Source: Nonomuraea glycinis
GTDB taxonomy: Bacteria; Actinomycetota; Actinomycetes; Streptosporangiales; Streptosporangiaceae
Assembly: GCF_014646515.1 (NCBI RefSeq)
Contig: NZ_BMNK01000007.1
Coordinates: 126,398 to 190,397 of the forward strand
Direction of reading: 5' to 3'
DNA length: 64,000 nt
Shown here: piece after piece, positions 34,504 to 43,119 of the stretch
Layout: each line of letters opens with the position of its first letter
Position numbering within the stretch: position 1 is the stretch's first letter
Notes under the pieces: generated by a model
What the model was told of the DNA's origin: nothing
Databases searched by the model: none
What the model saw: only the letters and a program-made list of their open reading frames with translations
Made by a program: the position numbers and the translations under genes

Positions 34504-35364
34504 TCAGGCCAGGCGGTGGCGGCTGTTGCCCTGCCTGGCCGGCTCGAACGGGATCGAGTCCGGCTGCTCGCTGCGCTGCTTGCGCTGCTGCACGATGCGG
34601 GTGGCCAGCACCGCCGTGGCCAGCAGGATGATGGTCAGCGCCGTGCCGACGACGTCCGAGGCGGGGGCGCTGGGCCGCAGGATGCGCTGCTTGTGCACCG
34701 GCAGCGCCAGCTCATCGGCGAACGGGTTGGGCCACAGCAGGTCGAAGCGCAGGTCCTCGGGGTCGGCTCGCCGCTCGGCGACCGGCTTGCGCTCCTGCAG
34801 CGTGTGCGGCTGGGTGTCGGGCGGCGTGCCGGCGTCGGTGGGCGCCACCTCGGCGTACTCACGGTCGTCGCGAGCCGTACGCTCGGCGTCCGGCGAGGGG
34901 GTGGTCGTGTCCGACTGGCGCGGCTCCGCCGTGGGGGCGGGGGTGGGGGTGCCGTCGGGCACCTCGTGATCCTCGCAGGCCAGCACCGGCAGGCAGATCT
35001 CGCTGAGCGTCTCCGGCAGCAGCTCTGTCCGCCTCGGCTTGGCCGAGGGGCTGGGCCGGGACGAGCGCAGGTCCGGCCCGGAGGAGGGCCGCGACGTCGG
35101 CACCGCCTCGCCGACCTTGCCGAGCACGGTGTCGGTGGTCTTGTCGAGCCCCTTGGTCACGGGCTCGGTGAGGCCGCCGGTCAGGTCGTCGACCGTGCCG
35201 GTGACCGCGTCGAGGGTGTCGCACAGGCCGTCGGTCACTCCCGAGAGCAGGCCGCCGCCGCGCTCGCAGTCCCCGGCCAGGGCCGTCGCGGGCGGCGCGG
35301 CCACCGCGACGGTCGCCATCGCTACCGCGAGAATCCCGGCCGAGATCGCGGTCCTGCTCCCCAT
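34504..35364 (-). CDS. Secreted Pro/Thr-rich protein with C-terminal membrane anchor, unknown function
   Basis: 286 aa. A signal peptide (about 1-30, ending TALAG) is followed by a short region with C33 and C48 and repeated amphipathic TDGLCDTLDAVTGTVDDLTGGL, then a long disordered Pro/Ser/Thr linker with two more cysteines near 124-131. One membrane helix (about 240-258, VVGTALTIILLATAVLATRI) and a basic tail end the protein. This looks like a surface protein held by a C-terminal helix. I do not recognise a named family. Convergent with fabI. Confidence 0.7.
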   Translation of the reverse strand: MGSRTAISAGILAVAMATVAVAAPPATALAGDCERGGGLLSGVTDGLCDTLDAVTGTVDDLTGGLTEPVTKGLDKTTDTVLGKVGEAVPTSRPSSGPDLRSSRPSPSAKPRRTELLPETLSEICLPVLACEDHEVPDGTPTPAPTAEPRQSDTTTPSPDAERTARDDREYAEVAPTDAGTPPDTQPHTLQERKPVAERRADPEDLRFDLLWPNPFADELALPVHKQRILRPSAPASDVVGTALTIILLATAVLATRIVQQRKQRSEQPDSIPFEPARQGNSRHRLA

Positions 35365-35490
35365 CCGTCCCCTCCTGCGTAGCCTTCGGAGGAAATCCTG
35401 ATGGACTGGGCCATATGATGCAGGCGATTTCCCGCTAAAGTTGCGATTCGGTATCGACTAGTGATACGCGAGTGCGACTCTCGTTGGCCG

Positions 35491-36438
35491 TCAGTCGGGC
35501 GACGACACATCATCCAGAGCCTCTCGGATCTCTATCGGCAACACTATGTCCTCGGCGAGGAGCGTGCCCTTGAGTTGGGCGAGTGTGCGGGCGCCGACGA
35601 TGGCCGAGGACACGCCGGGCTGGTCGCGCACCCAGGACAGGGCCACCGCCAGCGGCGAGACGCCCAGCCCTTCGGCGGCGGTCATCACCGACTCCACCAC
35701 CCGCCGGCTGCGCTCGTCGAGGTAGGGGCGGACGAACTCGGCGAAGTGCGGGGTGGCCGCGCGTGAGTCGGACGGGATGCCGGTGCGGTATTTCCCGGTC
35801 AGCACGCCCCTGCCGAGCGGTGACCAGGCCAGCACCCCCACGCCGGTGTGCTGGGCGGCCGGCAGCAGCTCACGCTCGGGATCGCGGGCCAGCAGGGAGT
35901 ATTCGGCCTGGACGGCCGTGACCGGGATGCGGCCGGGGATCGCCCGCTGGGTCACCGCCGCGGCGGCGAGCTGCCAGCCGGTGTAGTCGCAGACGCCCGC
36001 GTAGATGGCCCGCCCCGAGGAGACGATCGCGTCCAGCGCGGCCATGGTCTCCTCCAGCGGCACCTCGGAGTCGTAGGTGTGCAGCTGCCACAGATCGACG
36101 TAGTCGAGGCCGAGCCGGTTGAGCGAGTCGTCGACGGCGGCGATCAGGTGCCGCCTGGAGGCGTCGCGCGGCCTGCGGCCCAGCGGCGTCACCACGGCCT
36201 TGGTGGAGATCACCAGCTCCGTGCGCGGCACCGAGTCGCGCATCAGGCGGCCGAGCAGCCGCTCGGCGTCGCCGCCGGTGTAGACGTCTGCGGTGTCCAC
36301 CAGCGTGCCGCCCGCGTCCATGAACGTGCGCAGCTGCGCCGCCGCGTCGTCGGCGTCGGTGTCACGCCCCCACGTCATCGTGCCGAGGCCCATCCGGGAC
36401 ACCGACAGACCGCTGCGGCCGACATAGCGCTGCTCCAT
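35491..36438 (-). CDS. Aldo/keto reductase
   Basis: 315 aa TIM barrel. Conserved GLGTMTWG, the catalytic Asp-Tyr in DTADVYTGG, Lys in ISTKAV and His in LWQLHTYD are all present. The C-terminal NADP-binding SAIVGARTLAQL is typical of the YajO/voltage-gated-K-channel-beta-like branch. It reduces an aldehyde or ketone of unknown identity. Divergent from the phosphatase gene. Confidence 0.9.
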   Translation of the reverse strand: MEQRYVGRSGLSVSRMGLGTMTWGRDTDADDAAAQLRTFMDAGGTLVDTADVYTGGDAERLLGRLMRDSVPRTELVISTKAVVTPLGRRPRDASRRHLIAAVDDSLNRLGLDYVDLWQLHTYDSEVPLEETMAALDAIVSSGRAIYAGVCDYTGWQLAAAAVTQRAIPGRIPVTAVQAEYSLLARDPERELLPAAQHTGVGVLAWSPLGRGVLTGKYRTGIPSDSRAATPHFAEFVRPYLDERSRRVVESVMTAAEGLGVSPLAVALSWVRDQPGVSSAIVGARTLAQLKGTLLAEDIVLPIEIREALDDVSSPD

Positions 36439-36502
36439 GATCCCGCCAGGTTACCGTCCAGGCGGGGGAAACGCCGTGATCCACGCCTGAGACACTTGTC
36501 GG

Positions 36503-37189
36503 GTGACCACCCTGCTTCTGGCCCGCCACGGGCTCACCGACCTCACCGGGCCGGTCCTGGCCGGCCGCACTCCCGGTGTCCATCTCAGCCAGGCGGGCCT
36601 GGCGCAGGCGGCCGCCCTGGCCGAGCGGATCGCGGCCGTCCGGCTCGACGCCATCGTCTCCAGCCCCCTGGAGCGCTGCCAGGAGACGGCCCAGGCCGTC
36701 GCCGCGGGGCGGGGCATGACGGTGACGACGGACGAACGGTTCCTGGAGTGCGACTACGGCTCATGGACCGGCCGCGAGCTGAAGGAGCTCGCCAAGGAGC
36801 CGCTGTGGGGGAAGGTGCAGGCGCATCCGAGCGCCGCGACCTTCCCCGAGGGCGAGTCGATGGCCGCGATGCAGCACCGGGCGGTCGCCGCGGTCCGGGA
36901 GTGGAATAGCCGCCTGGGGGAGAAGAGTGTCTACCTGGCGTGCAGTCACGGGGATGTGATCAAGGCGATCGTCGCCGACGCGCTGGGACTCCACCTCGAT
37001 CATTTTCAGCGGATTACAGCTGATCCGGCAGCCCTCACCGTCATTCGCTATGCCCCCTTGCGCCCCTTTATTCTCAGGCTTAACGATATGGGGGAATTGG
37101 CGCTCCCCGAGGATTCGGAGGAGAAAGACGGGGGAGAAAACACCACCGGGAGCGATGCCGCCGTCGGCGGCGGGCCCGGAACCACGTAA
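36503..37189 (+). CDS. Histidine phosphatase, MSMEG_4193-type phosphomutase family
   Basis: 228 aa from a GTG. The phosphohistidine is in LLARHGLTD and the second catalytic His in CSHGDVIK, with SSPLERCQETA between. The length and the disordered acidic tail fit the actinobacterial MSMEG_4193 family. It heads a conserved set with DUF3090, the SCO1664-family kinase-like protein and mshC on the same strand. Substrate unknown. Confidence 0.87.
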   Translation: MTTLLLARHGLTDLTGPVLAGRTPGVHLSQAGLAQAAALAERIAAVRLDAIVSSPLERCQETAQAVAAGRGMTVTTDERFLECDYGSWTGRELKELAKEPLWGKVQAHPSAATFPEGESMAAMQHRAVAAVREWNSRLGEKSVYLACSHGDVIKAIVADALGLHLDHFQRITADPAALTVIRYAPLRPFILRLNDMGELALPEDSEEKDGGENTTGSDAAVGGGPGTT

Positions 37190-37198
37190 GGTCAGGCT

Positions 37199-37747
37199 AT
37201 GCCGGTCTTCGACTACGACCCACCAGAGAGGTTCGTGGCAGGCGCCCTCGGGCAGCCAGGTGCGCGCGCCTTCTTTCTGCAGGCCAGGGCCGAGGGCAGA
37301 CTGACCACCGTGGCGCTGGAGAAGCTCCAGGTGGCCGCGCTCGCGAGCAGGCTGGACGAATTGCTGGACGAGGTGCTGCGGCGCAGCGGTGGCGCCGCCC
37401 ATGTGCCCGCCATGGCGCCGGCCGATCTCTCCGACGACGCCCCCCTCGAAGCGCCCCTGGCGGAGGACTTCCGGGTCGGCACCATGGCGCTGGCCTGGGA
37501 CCCCGACACCTCGCAGGTGGTCATCGAGGCGCAGGAGGTCATCGACGAGGAGGACCTCGAAGCGCCCGAGCCCGCGATGCTGCGGGTGCGGATCAGCGCC
37601 GGGGCCGCCCGCGCGTTCACGCAGCGGGCGCTCAAGGTCGTCGCGGCCGGGCGCCCGCCGTGCCCCTTGTGCGCGCAACCCCTGGACGCCGGGGGACACG
37701 TCTGTGTCCGCCTCAACGGCTACCGCGGAGGTGAGGCGGCTTCATGA
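37199..37747 (+). CDS. DUF3090 protein
   Basis: 182 aa. The opening FDYDPPERFVAGALGQPGARAFFLQA is the signature of DUF3090 (YjhB-like actinobacterial family). A C-terminal CPLC and a later HVC could make a zinc site (CPLCAQPLDAGGHVC). It overlaps the next gene by 4 bp (ATGA). The function is unknown, but the gene set is conserved in mycothiol-producing actinobacteria. Confidence 0.88.
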   Translation: MPVFDYDPPERFVAGALGQPGARAFFLQARAEGRLTTVALEKLQVAALASRLDELLDEVLRRSGGAAHVPAMAPADLSDDAPLEAPLAEDFRVGTMALAWDPDTSQVVIEAQEVIDEEDLEAPEPAMLRVRISAGAARAFTQRALKVVAAGRPPCPLCAQPLDAGGHVCVRLNGYRGGEAAS

Positions 37748-38508
37748 CCGCTCCCGAGAGCGAGCCTGTCACCAGGTCCGCGCCCCCGTCGGCCATGGAT
37801 GAGGAAGAGACCCTCAAGCTGCTGCGCGACGGCACCTTGGAGGTGGCCGGCCGCCTGGTCGAGGCCACCAACATGACCCTCTACTGCTCGGTCAAGCTCG
37901 GGACGCGGAGCGCGGCCTGCGTCTACAAGCCGGTGCGCGGCGAGCGTCCGCTGTGGGACTTCCCCGACGGCACCCTGGCCGCCCGCGAGGTGGCCGCCTT
38001 CGAGGTGTCCCAGGCGACCGGCTGGCACATCGTGCCGCCCACGGTCTACCGCGAGGGTCCGTTCGGGCCCGGCATGTGCCAGCTCTGGATCGACACCGAG
38101 CGTGAGGTCGACCTGATGCGGCTGGTGCGCAGCCGCAACCCGGTGGTGCGCCGGATGGCGGTGTTCGACGCGGTGGTCAACAACGCCGACCGCAAGGGCG
38201 GCCACCTGCTGCCGCTGCCCACCGGCCACGTCTACGGCGTCGACCACGGCGTCTGCTTCGCCGCCGAGGACAAGCTGCGCACGGTGCTGTGGCAGTGGCG
38301 GGGCAAGCCGCTGGCCCGCGAGGCGGTGGCGGTGCTCGCCAAGCTGGAGCGCGACCTGGAGTCCGGCTCGCTCGGCCGCAGGCTGCGCGACCTGCTCACG
38401 CTGGCGGAGGTGGAGGCCACCTGGCAGCGGGTGCGCCGGCTGCTCGACACCGGCGTGCATCCGTCCCCCTCGGAGGGCTGGCCTGCCATCCCCTGGCCAC
38501 CCATCTAA
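37744..38508 (+). CDS. SCO1664-family protein with PI3/4-kinase-like fold
   Basis: 254 aa. Kinase-like features: CVYKPVRGERPLWDFP for the ATP Lys, then VFDAVVNNADRKGGHLL with the catalytic Asp/Asn region, and VYGVDHGVCF with a metal-binding Asp. The family is actinobacterial and distantly related to phosphatidylinositol 3/4-kinases; the substrate may be a protein or small molecule. Translationally coupled to DUF3090. Confidence 0.87.
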   Translation: MTAPESEPVTRSAPPSAMDEEETLKLLRDGTLEVAGRLVEATNMTLYCSVKLGTRSAACVYKPVRGERPLWDFPDGTLAAREVAAFEVSQATGWHIVPPTVYREGPFGPGMCQLWIDTEREVDLMRLVRSRNPVVRRMAVFDAVVNNADRKGGHLLPLPTGHVYGVDHGVCFAAEDKLRTVLWQWRGKPLAREAVAVLAKLERDLESGSLGRRLRDLLTLAEVEATWQRVRRLLDTGVHPSPSEGWPAIPWPPI

Positions 38509-38531
38509 ACCGGTTTTGTACGCTTTGCCCC

Positions 38532-39182
38532 ATGTGCACGGTGATCGTGAAAACAGGGCAGCCGCTCACCCTGATGGGTGTGCGGGACGAGTTCACCGAT
38601 CGGCCCTGGGAGGGCCCCGGGGAGCACTGGCCCGATCATCCGGGCGTGATCGGCGGCCTGGACCTCAAGGCGGGCGGCACCTGGCTCGCCGTGGACCCCG
38701 CCGCCCGCCGCGCGGCGGCGCTGCTCAACGGGCACGGCCGCGCCGCACCCGAGACGACGAAGATCTCCCGTGGCGGGCTGCCGCTGCTCGCCGTGACCGC
38801 GGGCGACCTTCCCGAGCTGGACCTCACCCGCTACGACCCCTTTCATCTGGTGCTCGCCGACCTGGCCCGGACGCGGCTGTTCAGCTGGGACGGGGAACGG
38901 CTAGCCGTCAGTGAGCTGCCCGAGGGCACCAGCATGATCGTCAACACCGGGCTGGACCCGGCGAACGACCGCATCGCCGCCTTCCAGCCGAGATTCGCCG
39001 GCGACACCGACTGGCGAGAGCTCATCACCGATCCGCCCTCCGCCGACCCCGCCGCGCTGATCGTCCGGCACGAGCTCTCCGACGGCCGCGTCTTCGCCAC
39101 CCTCTGCGTCACCCTGCTCACCCTCACCCCAGACGGCGTGAACTACGACTTCACCGACATGACATCTGATCAGGACGGATAG
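38532..39182 (+). CDS. NRDE/TANGO2-like protein
   Basis: 216 aa, starting MCTV so that removal of Met would expose Cys2 as in Ntn hydrolases. NRDE-type features include GVRDEFTDRPWEGPGEHW, GGLDLKAGGTWLAV and NGHGR. The eukaryotic homologue TANGO2 is linked to haem or lipid handling; the bacterial role is unclear. Lies between the conserved trio and mshC. Confidence 0.78.
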   Translation: MCTVIVKTGQPLTLMGVRDEFTDRPWEGPGEHWPDHPGVIGGLDLKAGGTWLAVDPAARRAAALLNGHGRAAPETTKISRGGLPLLAVTAGDLPELDLTRYDPFHLVLADLARTRLFSWDGERLAVSELPEGTSMIVNTGLDPANDRIAAFQPRFAGDTDWRELITDPPSADPAALIVRHELSDGRVFATLCVTLLTLTPDGVNYDFTDMTSDQDG

Positions 39183-39192
39183 GCTCAAAGAC

Positions 39193-40416
39193 ATGAGATC
39201 GTGGTCCGCCCCCAACGTCCCCCCACTGCCCGGCGTGAGCGTCCCGCTGCGGCTCTACGACACGGCGGCCCGCCAGGTGCGGCAGAGCGATCCCGGGCCG
39301 GTCGCGACGATGTACGTGTGCGGGATCACCCCCTACGACGCCACCCACCTGGGCCACGCCAACACCTACCTCGCCTTCGACCTGGTCGGCCGCCTGTGGC
39401 GGGACGCGGGCCACGAGGTCCACTACACGCAGAACGCCACCGACGTCGACGATCCGCTGCTGGAGCGGGCCGAGCAGACCGGCGTCGCCTGGCAGAGCCT
39501 GGCCGAGCGGGAGATCGAGCTGTTCCGCACGGACATGGAGGCGCTGCGCATCCTGCCGCCCCGCGAGTACGTCGGCGTCACCGAGGTCATCGACCGGGTG
39601 GCCGGGCTCATCACCGAGCTGGCGGCCAAGGGCGTCACCTACACCCTCGACGGCGACGTCTACTTCAGCGTCGCCGACGCCCCCAAGTACGGGCAGGTGT
39701 CCGGCTACGACGAGCAGACGATGCTGGCCCTGTTCGGCGAGCGCGGCGGCGACCCCGACAAGCCCGGCAAGCGGCACCCGCTCGACTGGCTGCTCTGGCG
39801 GGCCGAGCGGCCCGGCGAGCCCGCGTGGGACTCCCCGCTCGGCAAGGGCCGGCCCGGCTGGCACGTCGAGTGCACCGCGATCGCCCTGGACAACCTGGGC
39901 GCCGGCTTCGACGTGGCCGGCGGCGGCACCGACCTGATCTTCCCGCACCACGAGTGCGGCGCGTCCGAGGGGCACGCCGCCACGGGGGAGTGGCCGTTCG
40001 CCAAGTTCTACACGCACGCGGGCATGGTGGCGCTCGACGGCGAGAAGATGTCGAAGTCCAAGGGCAACCTGGTGTTCGTCTCCAAACTGCGGGCCGAGCA
40101 CGACCCGATGGCCGTCCGGCTCGTCCTGCTCGCCCACCACTACCGCGAGGACTGGGCCTACACCCCCGACCAGCTCACCGCGGCCGAGGCCCGGCTGGAG
40201 CGCTGGCGGGCGGCGACGGCGCTCGCCGCCGCCCCGCCCGCCGACGAGCTGCTGGCCGAGGTCCGCGAGCGGCTGGCCGACGACCTGGACGCGCCCGGCG
40301 CGCTGGCCGCGATCGACGCCTGGGCGGCGCGGGCGACGGCCGGCCAGGGCACGGACGCCTCGGCGCCCGGCCTGGTCCGCGACCTGGCCGACGCGCTCCT
40401 CGGCCTGCAGCTCTGA
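39193..40416 (+). CDS. mshC: Cysteine:GlcN-Ins ligase MshC (mycothiol biosynthesis)
   Basis: 407 aa, a CysRS-like ligase without the anticodon domain. HLGHAN is the HIGH motif and EKMSKSKGN the KMSKS loop. Zinc ligands are the Cys in MYVCGITPYD, the Cys in WHVECTAIA and the His in FPHHECG. It joins cysteine to GlcN-inositol with ATP, the third of the mycothiol steps. This gene marks the organism as mycothiol-producing. Confidence 0.95.
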   Translation: MRSWSAPNVPPLPGVSVPLRLYDTAARQVRQSDPGPVATMYVCGITPYDATHLGHANTYLAFDLVGRLWRDAGHEVHYTQNATDVDDPLLERAEQTGVAWQSLAEREIELFRTDMEALRILPPREYVGVTEVIDRVAGLITELAAKGVTYTLDGDVYFSVADAPKYGQVSGYDEQTMLALFGERGGDPDKPGKRHPLDWLLWRAERPGEPAWDSPLGKGRPGWHVECTAIALDNLGAGFDVAGGGTDLIFPHHECGASEGHAATGEWPFAKFYTHAGMVALDGEKMSKSKGNLVFVSKLRAEHDPMAVRLVLLAHHYREDWAYTPDQLTAAEARLERWRAATALAAAPPADELLAEVRERLADDLDAPGALAAIDAWAARATAGQGTDASAPGLVRDLADALLGLQL

Positions 40417-40475
40417 CCGGCCGGCGCCCCAACCTGGCCAGCGCGTTTCTCGGCCTGGAGCTCTGACCGGCCGGC
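40381..40475. repeat. 50-bp tandem duplication of the mshC 3' end
   Basis: 40381-40425 and 40431-40475 align with 39 of 45 positions the same. The first copy encodes the last residues of MshC (DLADALLGLQL-stop); the second, in another frame, encodes NLASAFLGLEL-stop. The period of 50 is not a multiple of three. Confidence 0.85.
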
Positions 40476-40533
40476 CCGAAGAGGCGCGCCCTCACCCGAC
40501 GGCCGGACCTCGGTCCAGCCGGCGGTGCGGGCG

Positions 40534-40659
40534 GGGTGTCGGGCCGGGGCCGCGGCCCGCCGGCGGTGTGGGCACGGGTGTCAGGCGGGTGCTGCGGCCG
40601 GCCGGTGGTGAGAGTGCGGGTGTCAGGCGGGTGACGCAGTCAGCCGGCGGTAGCCCTTC
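40534..40659. repeat. 42-bp tandem repeats at the NAD-epimerase 3' end
   Basis: GGGTGTC marks three unit starts at 40534, 40576 and 40618. The last unit contains the stop and final codons of the minus-strand gene that ends at 40623; the outer two are degenerate copies. A fainter copy may lie before 40534. Confidence 0.8.
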
Positions 40660-41585
40660 AGCTCCGTCGCGAACCACTCGATGGTCCTGCGCAGCCCCTC
40701 CCGCGCGGGCACCCGCGCCTGCCAGCCCAGCCGCTCGGCGGCCAGCGTGGTGTCGGGCCTGCGCACCCGGGGATCGTCGGTCGGCCGGTCGATGAACGCG
40801 ATCGGCGACGACGACCCGCTCAACTCCTTGATCATCATGGCCAGTTCCAGCATGGTGAGCTCACCCGGGTTGCCGATGTTCACCGGGCCGTCGAAGCCGC
40901 TCCCGGCCATGGCCATGATCCCCTGCACGGTGTCGTCGACGTAGCAGATCGAGCGGGTCTGCGAGCCGTCGCCGGTGACGGTGATCGGCTCGCCGAGCAG
41001 GGCCTGCCGGATGAAGGTCGGGATGGCCCGGCCGTCGAAGGGCCGCATCCGGGGCCCGTAGGTGTTGAAGATCCGCACGATGCCGGTGTCGGTGCGGCGC
41101 GAGTGGCGGTAGGCCGTGGTCAGCGACTCGGCGAAGCGCTTGGCCTCGTCGTAGACGCTGCGCGGGCCGACCGGGTTGACGTTGCCCCAGTACGTCTCGC
41201 GCTGCGGATGCTCCAGCGGGTCGCCGTACACCTCGCTGGTCGAGGCGAGGACGAACCTGGCGCCCTTCTCCCTGGCCAGGCCGAGCGCGTGCAGCGTGCC
41301 GACGCTGCCGACGCGCAGCGTCTCGATCGGGTAGCGCAGGTAGTCGGCCGGCGAGGCGGCCGAGGCGAAGTGCAGCACGAGATCCAGCCGGTCGGGCACG
41401 TGGACATACCCCGTCAGGTCGCACTCGATGATGCGGAACGACGGCCGGTCGATCAGATGCTCCACATTGCGCGGGCCACCGGTGAGGAAGCTGTCCATGC
41501 AGACCACGTCCGCCCCCTCTGCCAGCAGCCGCTCGCACAGGTGGGAGCCGAGGAACCCGGCTCCGCCGGTGACAAGCGCCTTCAT
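40623..41585 (-). CDS. NAD-dependent sugar epimerase/dehydratase (UDP-glucuronate decarboxylase-like)
   Basis: 320 aa extended SDR. TGGAGFLGSHL binds NAD; the active-site set is Thr/Ser in LASTSEVYG and YDEAK. The MRPFDGRAIPTFIRQAL segment and the DDPRVRRPDTTLA tail are typical of the UXS/dTDP-glucose-dehydratase branch. As the last gene of the heptose operon it may modify or epimerise the nucleotide-heptose, or supply another sugar. ATGA overlap with the preceding gene. Confidence 0.85.
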   Translation of the reverse strand: MKALVTGGAGFLGSHLCERLLAEGADVVCMDSFLTGGPRNVEHLIDRPSFRIIECDLTGYVHVPDRLDLVLHFASAASPADYLRYPIETLRVGSVGTLHALGLAREKGARFVLASTSEVYGDPLEHPQRETYWGNVNPVGPRSVYDEAKRFAESLTTAYRHSRRTDTGIVRIFNTYGPRMRPFDGRAIPTFIRQALLGEPITVTGDGSQTRSICYVDDTVQGIMAMAGSGFDGPVNIGNPGELTMLELAMMIKELSGSSSPIAFIDRPTDDPRVRRPDTTLAAERLGWQARVPAREGLRRTIEWFATELKGYRRLTASPA

Positions 41586-42454
41586 GACGTTACCTCCATA
41601 GCGGCATCGACGACTTCGGAAACTTCGATCTTCAGCAGGCCCGGATCGATCCGGGCCCCGTGCGGGTCCCCCTTGCGGCCCGCCCACAGGGCCACGTGCC
41701 GCCAGCCAGGTGGCGGCCCCCACAGCGCCGGTGACACCGGCCCGAACAGCACCACCGACGGCACGCAGAACGCGGTGGCCAGGTGCGCGACGCCGGTGTC
41801 GCCGCAGACGACCAGCCGGGCCCGGCTGACCAGCTCGATCAGCCGGGCGAGGTCGGTGCGACCGGCCAGCATCCGCTCGTCCGGCAGCCCGGCCAGCTCG
41901 GCCACCCGCCGGGCCAGCCCCACCTCCTCGGCGTTGCCGGTGACGACCACGTCGTCCAGTACCGAGGCGACCGCGGCGAAGCGCTCCGGCGGCCAGCGGC
42001 GGGCCGGGAAGGCGGCGCCGGGATGCACGATCACCGGTCCTGTCCTGTCCGAGATGCCCAGGGTCAGGTCTTCCGGGTCGGTGGCGATGCCGTACCACTC
42101 CAGCAGGTCGCACCAGCGCCGCACCTCGTGCACGCCGTCCCGCCACGGCGGCCCCACGCCGTGGCTGATCAGCGTGCCGGGTCCGGTACGGCGCAGCGCG
42201 TCGATGCTCTGCGGGCCCTTGCCGTGCAGGTTGACCGCGAGGTCGGGCCGCTCGAACGGCACCGGACCCGGCCCCGACACGTCGAGGCGGTCGTCCACCG
42301 CGCCGATCAACGGCAGCAGCGCGTCCAGGCCGGCCGGGCAGGCGAGCGTGACCCGGTGCTCGGGAAAGGCCTGGCGCAGCGCGCGCAGCGCCGGAACGGC
42401 CGTGAGCAGGTCGCCCAGCCCCAGCCCGCGCAGCGCCAGCAGCTCTAGGGCCAT
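41582..42454 (-). CDS. Glycosyltransferase family 9
   Basis: 290 aa, a compact GT9. Opens ELLALRGLGLGDLLTAVPAL; donor-site motifs are VIVHPGAAFPARRWP and CGDTGVAHLATAF. GT9 members use ADP-heptoses. It overlaps the SDR gene by 10 bp and the epimerase gene by 4 bp. It is one of two GT9 genes in the operon. Confidence 0.87.
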   Translation of the reverse strand: MALELLALRGLGLGDLLTAVPALRALRQAFPEHRVTLACPAGLDALLPLIGAVDDRLDVSGPGPVPFERPDLAVNLHGKGPQSIDALRRTGPGTLISHGVGPPWRDGVHEVRRWCDLLEWYGIATDPEDLTLGISDRTGPVIVHPGAAFPARRWPPERFAAVASVLDDVVVTGNAEEVGLARRVAELAGLPDERMLAGRTDLARLIELVSRARLVVCGDTGVAHLATAFCVPSVVLFGPVSPALWGPPPGWRHVALWAGRKGDPHGARIDPGLLKIEVSEVVDAAMEVTS

Positions 42455-43119
42455 GACGTCTCCGTGTCCGGGCAGATGACGAGCTCCCTGATCTCGCAGC
42501 CGACGGGCCGGCCGAGCGCGAACACCACGGTCGCGGCGACGTCGGCGGGGTCGTTCAGGCCCGCTTCCGGGCCCGGCCTGTACTGTTCGGCCCGGCCGTC
42601 GAAGAAGGCGGTGCGCATGCCGCCGGGCACCAGCAGGGTCACCCCCACCTCACCGCGCAGCTCCACCGCCAGCGCCCTGGTGAACCCGACGACGCCGAAC
42701 TTGGACGCGCTGTAGGCAGAGGCGTCGCTCAGCGGGCGCAGGCCCAGCGTGGACGCGCAGGTGACGACCCGGCCGCGGGTCCGTTTCAGGTACGGCAGCG
42801 CCGCCCGTACGACCGCGGCCGTGCCCAGCAGGTTCACCTGGATCACCCGTTCCCAGTCGTCGGCGGGCACGTCCTCCAGCCGGCCGCACGCGTCGATGCC
42901 CGCCGCGGTGACCACGGCGTCGAGGCCGCCGGCCCGCTCGGCCAGCTCCCGCACCGCCCGCTCGGCCTGGCCCCGGTCGGCCAGATCGGCGGTGACGTGC
43001 TCGAAGCGCTGGTCGCCGGCGCGCACGTCGACGACCAGCGGCCGCCAGCCCTCCTTCTCGACGGCCTCGGCGGTGGCCAGGCCGAGCCCGGAGGCGCCGC
43101 CGGTGATGAGAACGTTCAT
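42445..43119 (-). CDS. Short-chain dehydrogenase/reductase
   Basis: 224 aa. TGGASGLG is the NAD(P) loop; the catalytic residues are Ser in CASTLG and YSASK. Residue content past 180 (LLVPGGMRTAFFDGRAEQYRP) is usual for the family. Within a heptose operon it might oxidise or reduce a sugar carbon, possibly replacing the missing HldD epimerase, but that is a guess. Start overlaps hldE by 4 bp. Confidence 0.87.
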   Translation of the reverse strand: MNVLITGGASGLGLATAEAVEKEGWRPLVVDVRAGDQRFEHVTADLADRGQAERAVRELAERAGGLDAVVTAAGIDACGRLEDVPADDWERVIQVNLLGTAAVVRAALPYLKRTRGRVVTCASTLGLRPLSDASAYSASKFGVVGFTRALAVELRGEVGVTLLVPGGMRTAFFDGRAEQYRPGPEAGLNDPADVAATVVFALGRPVGCEIRELVICPDTETSWP

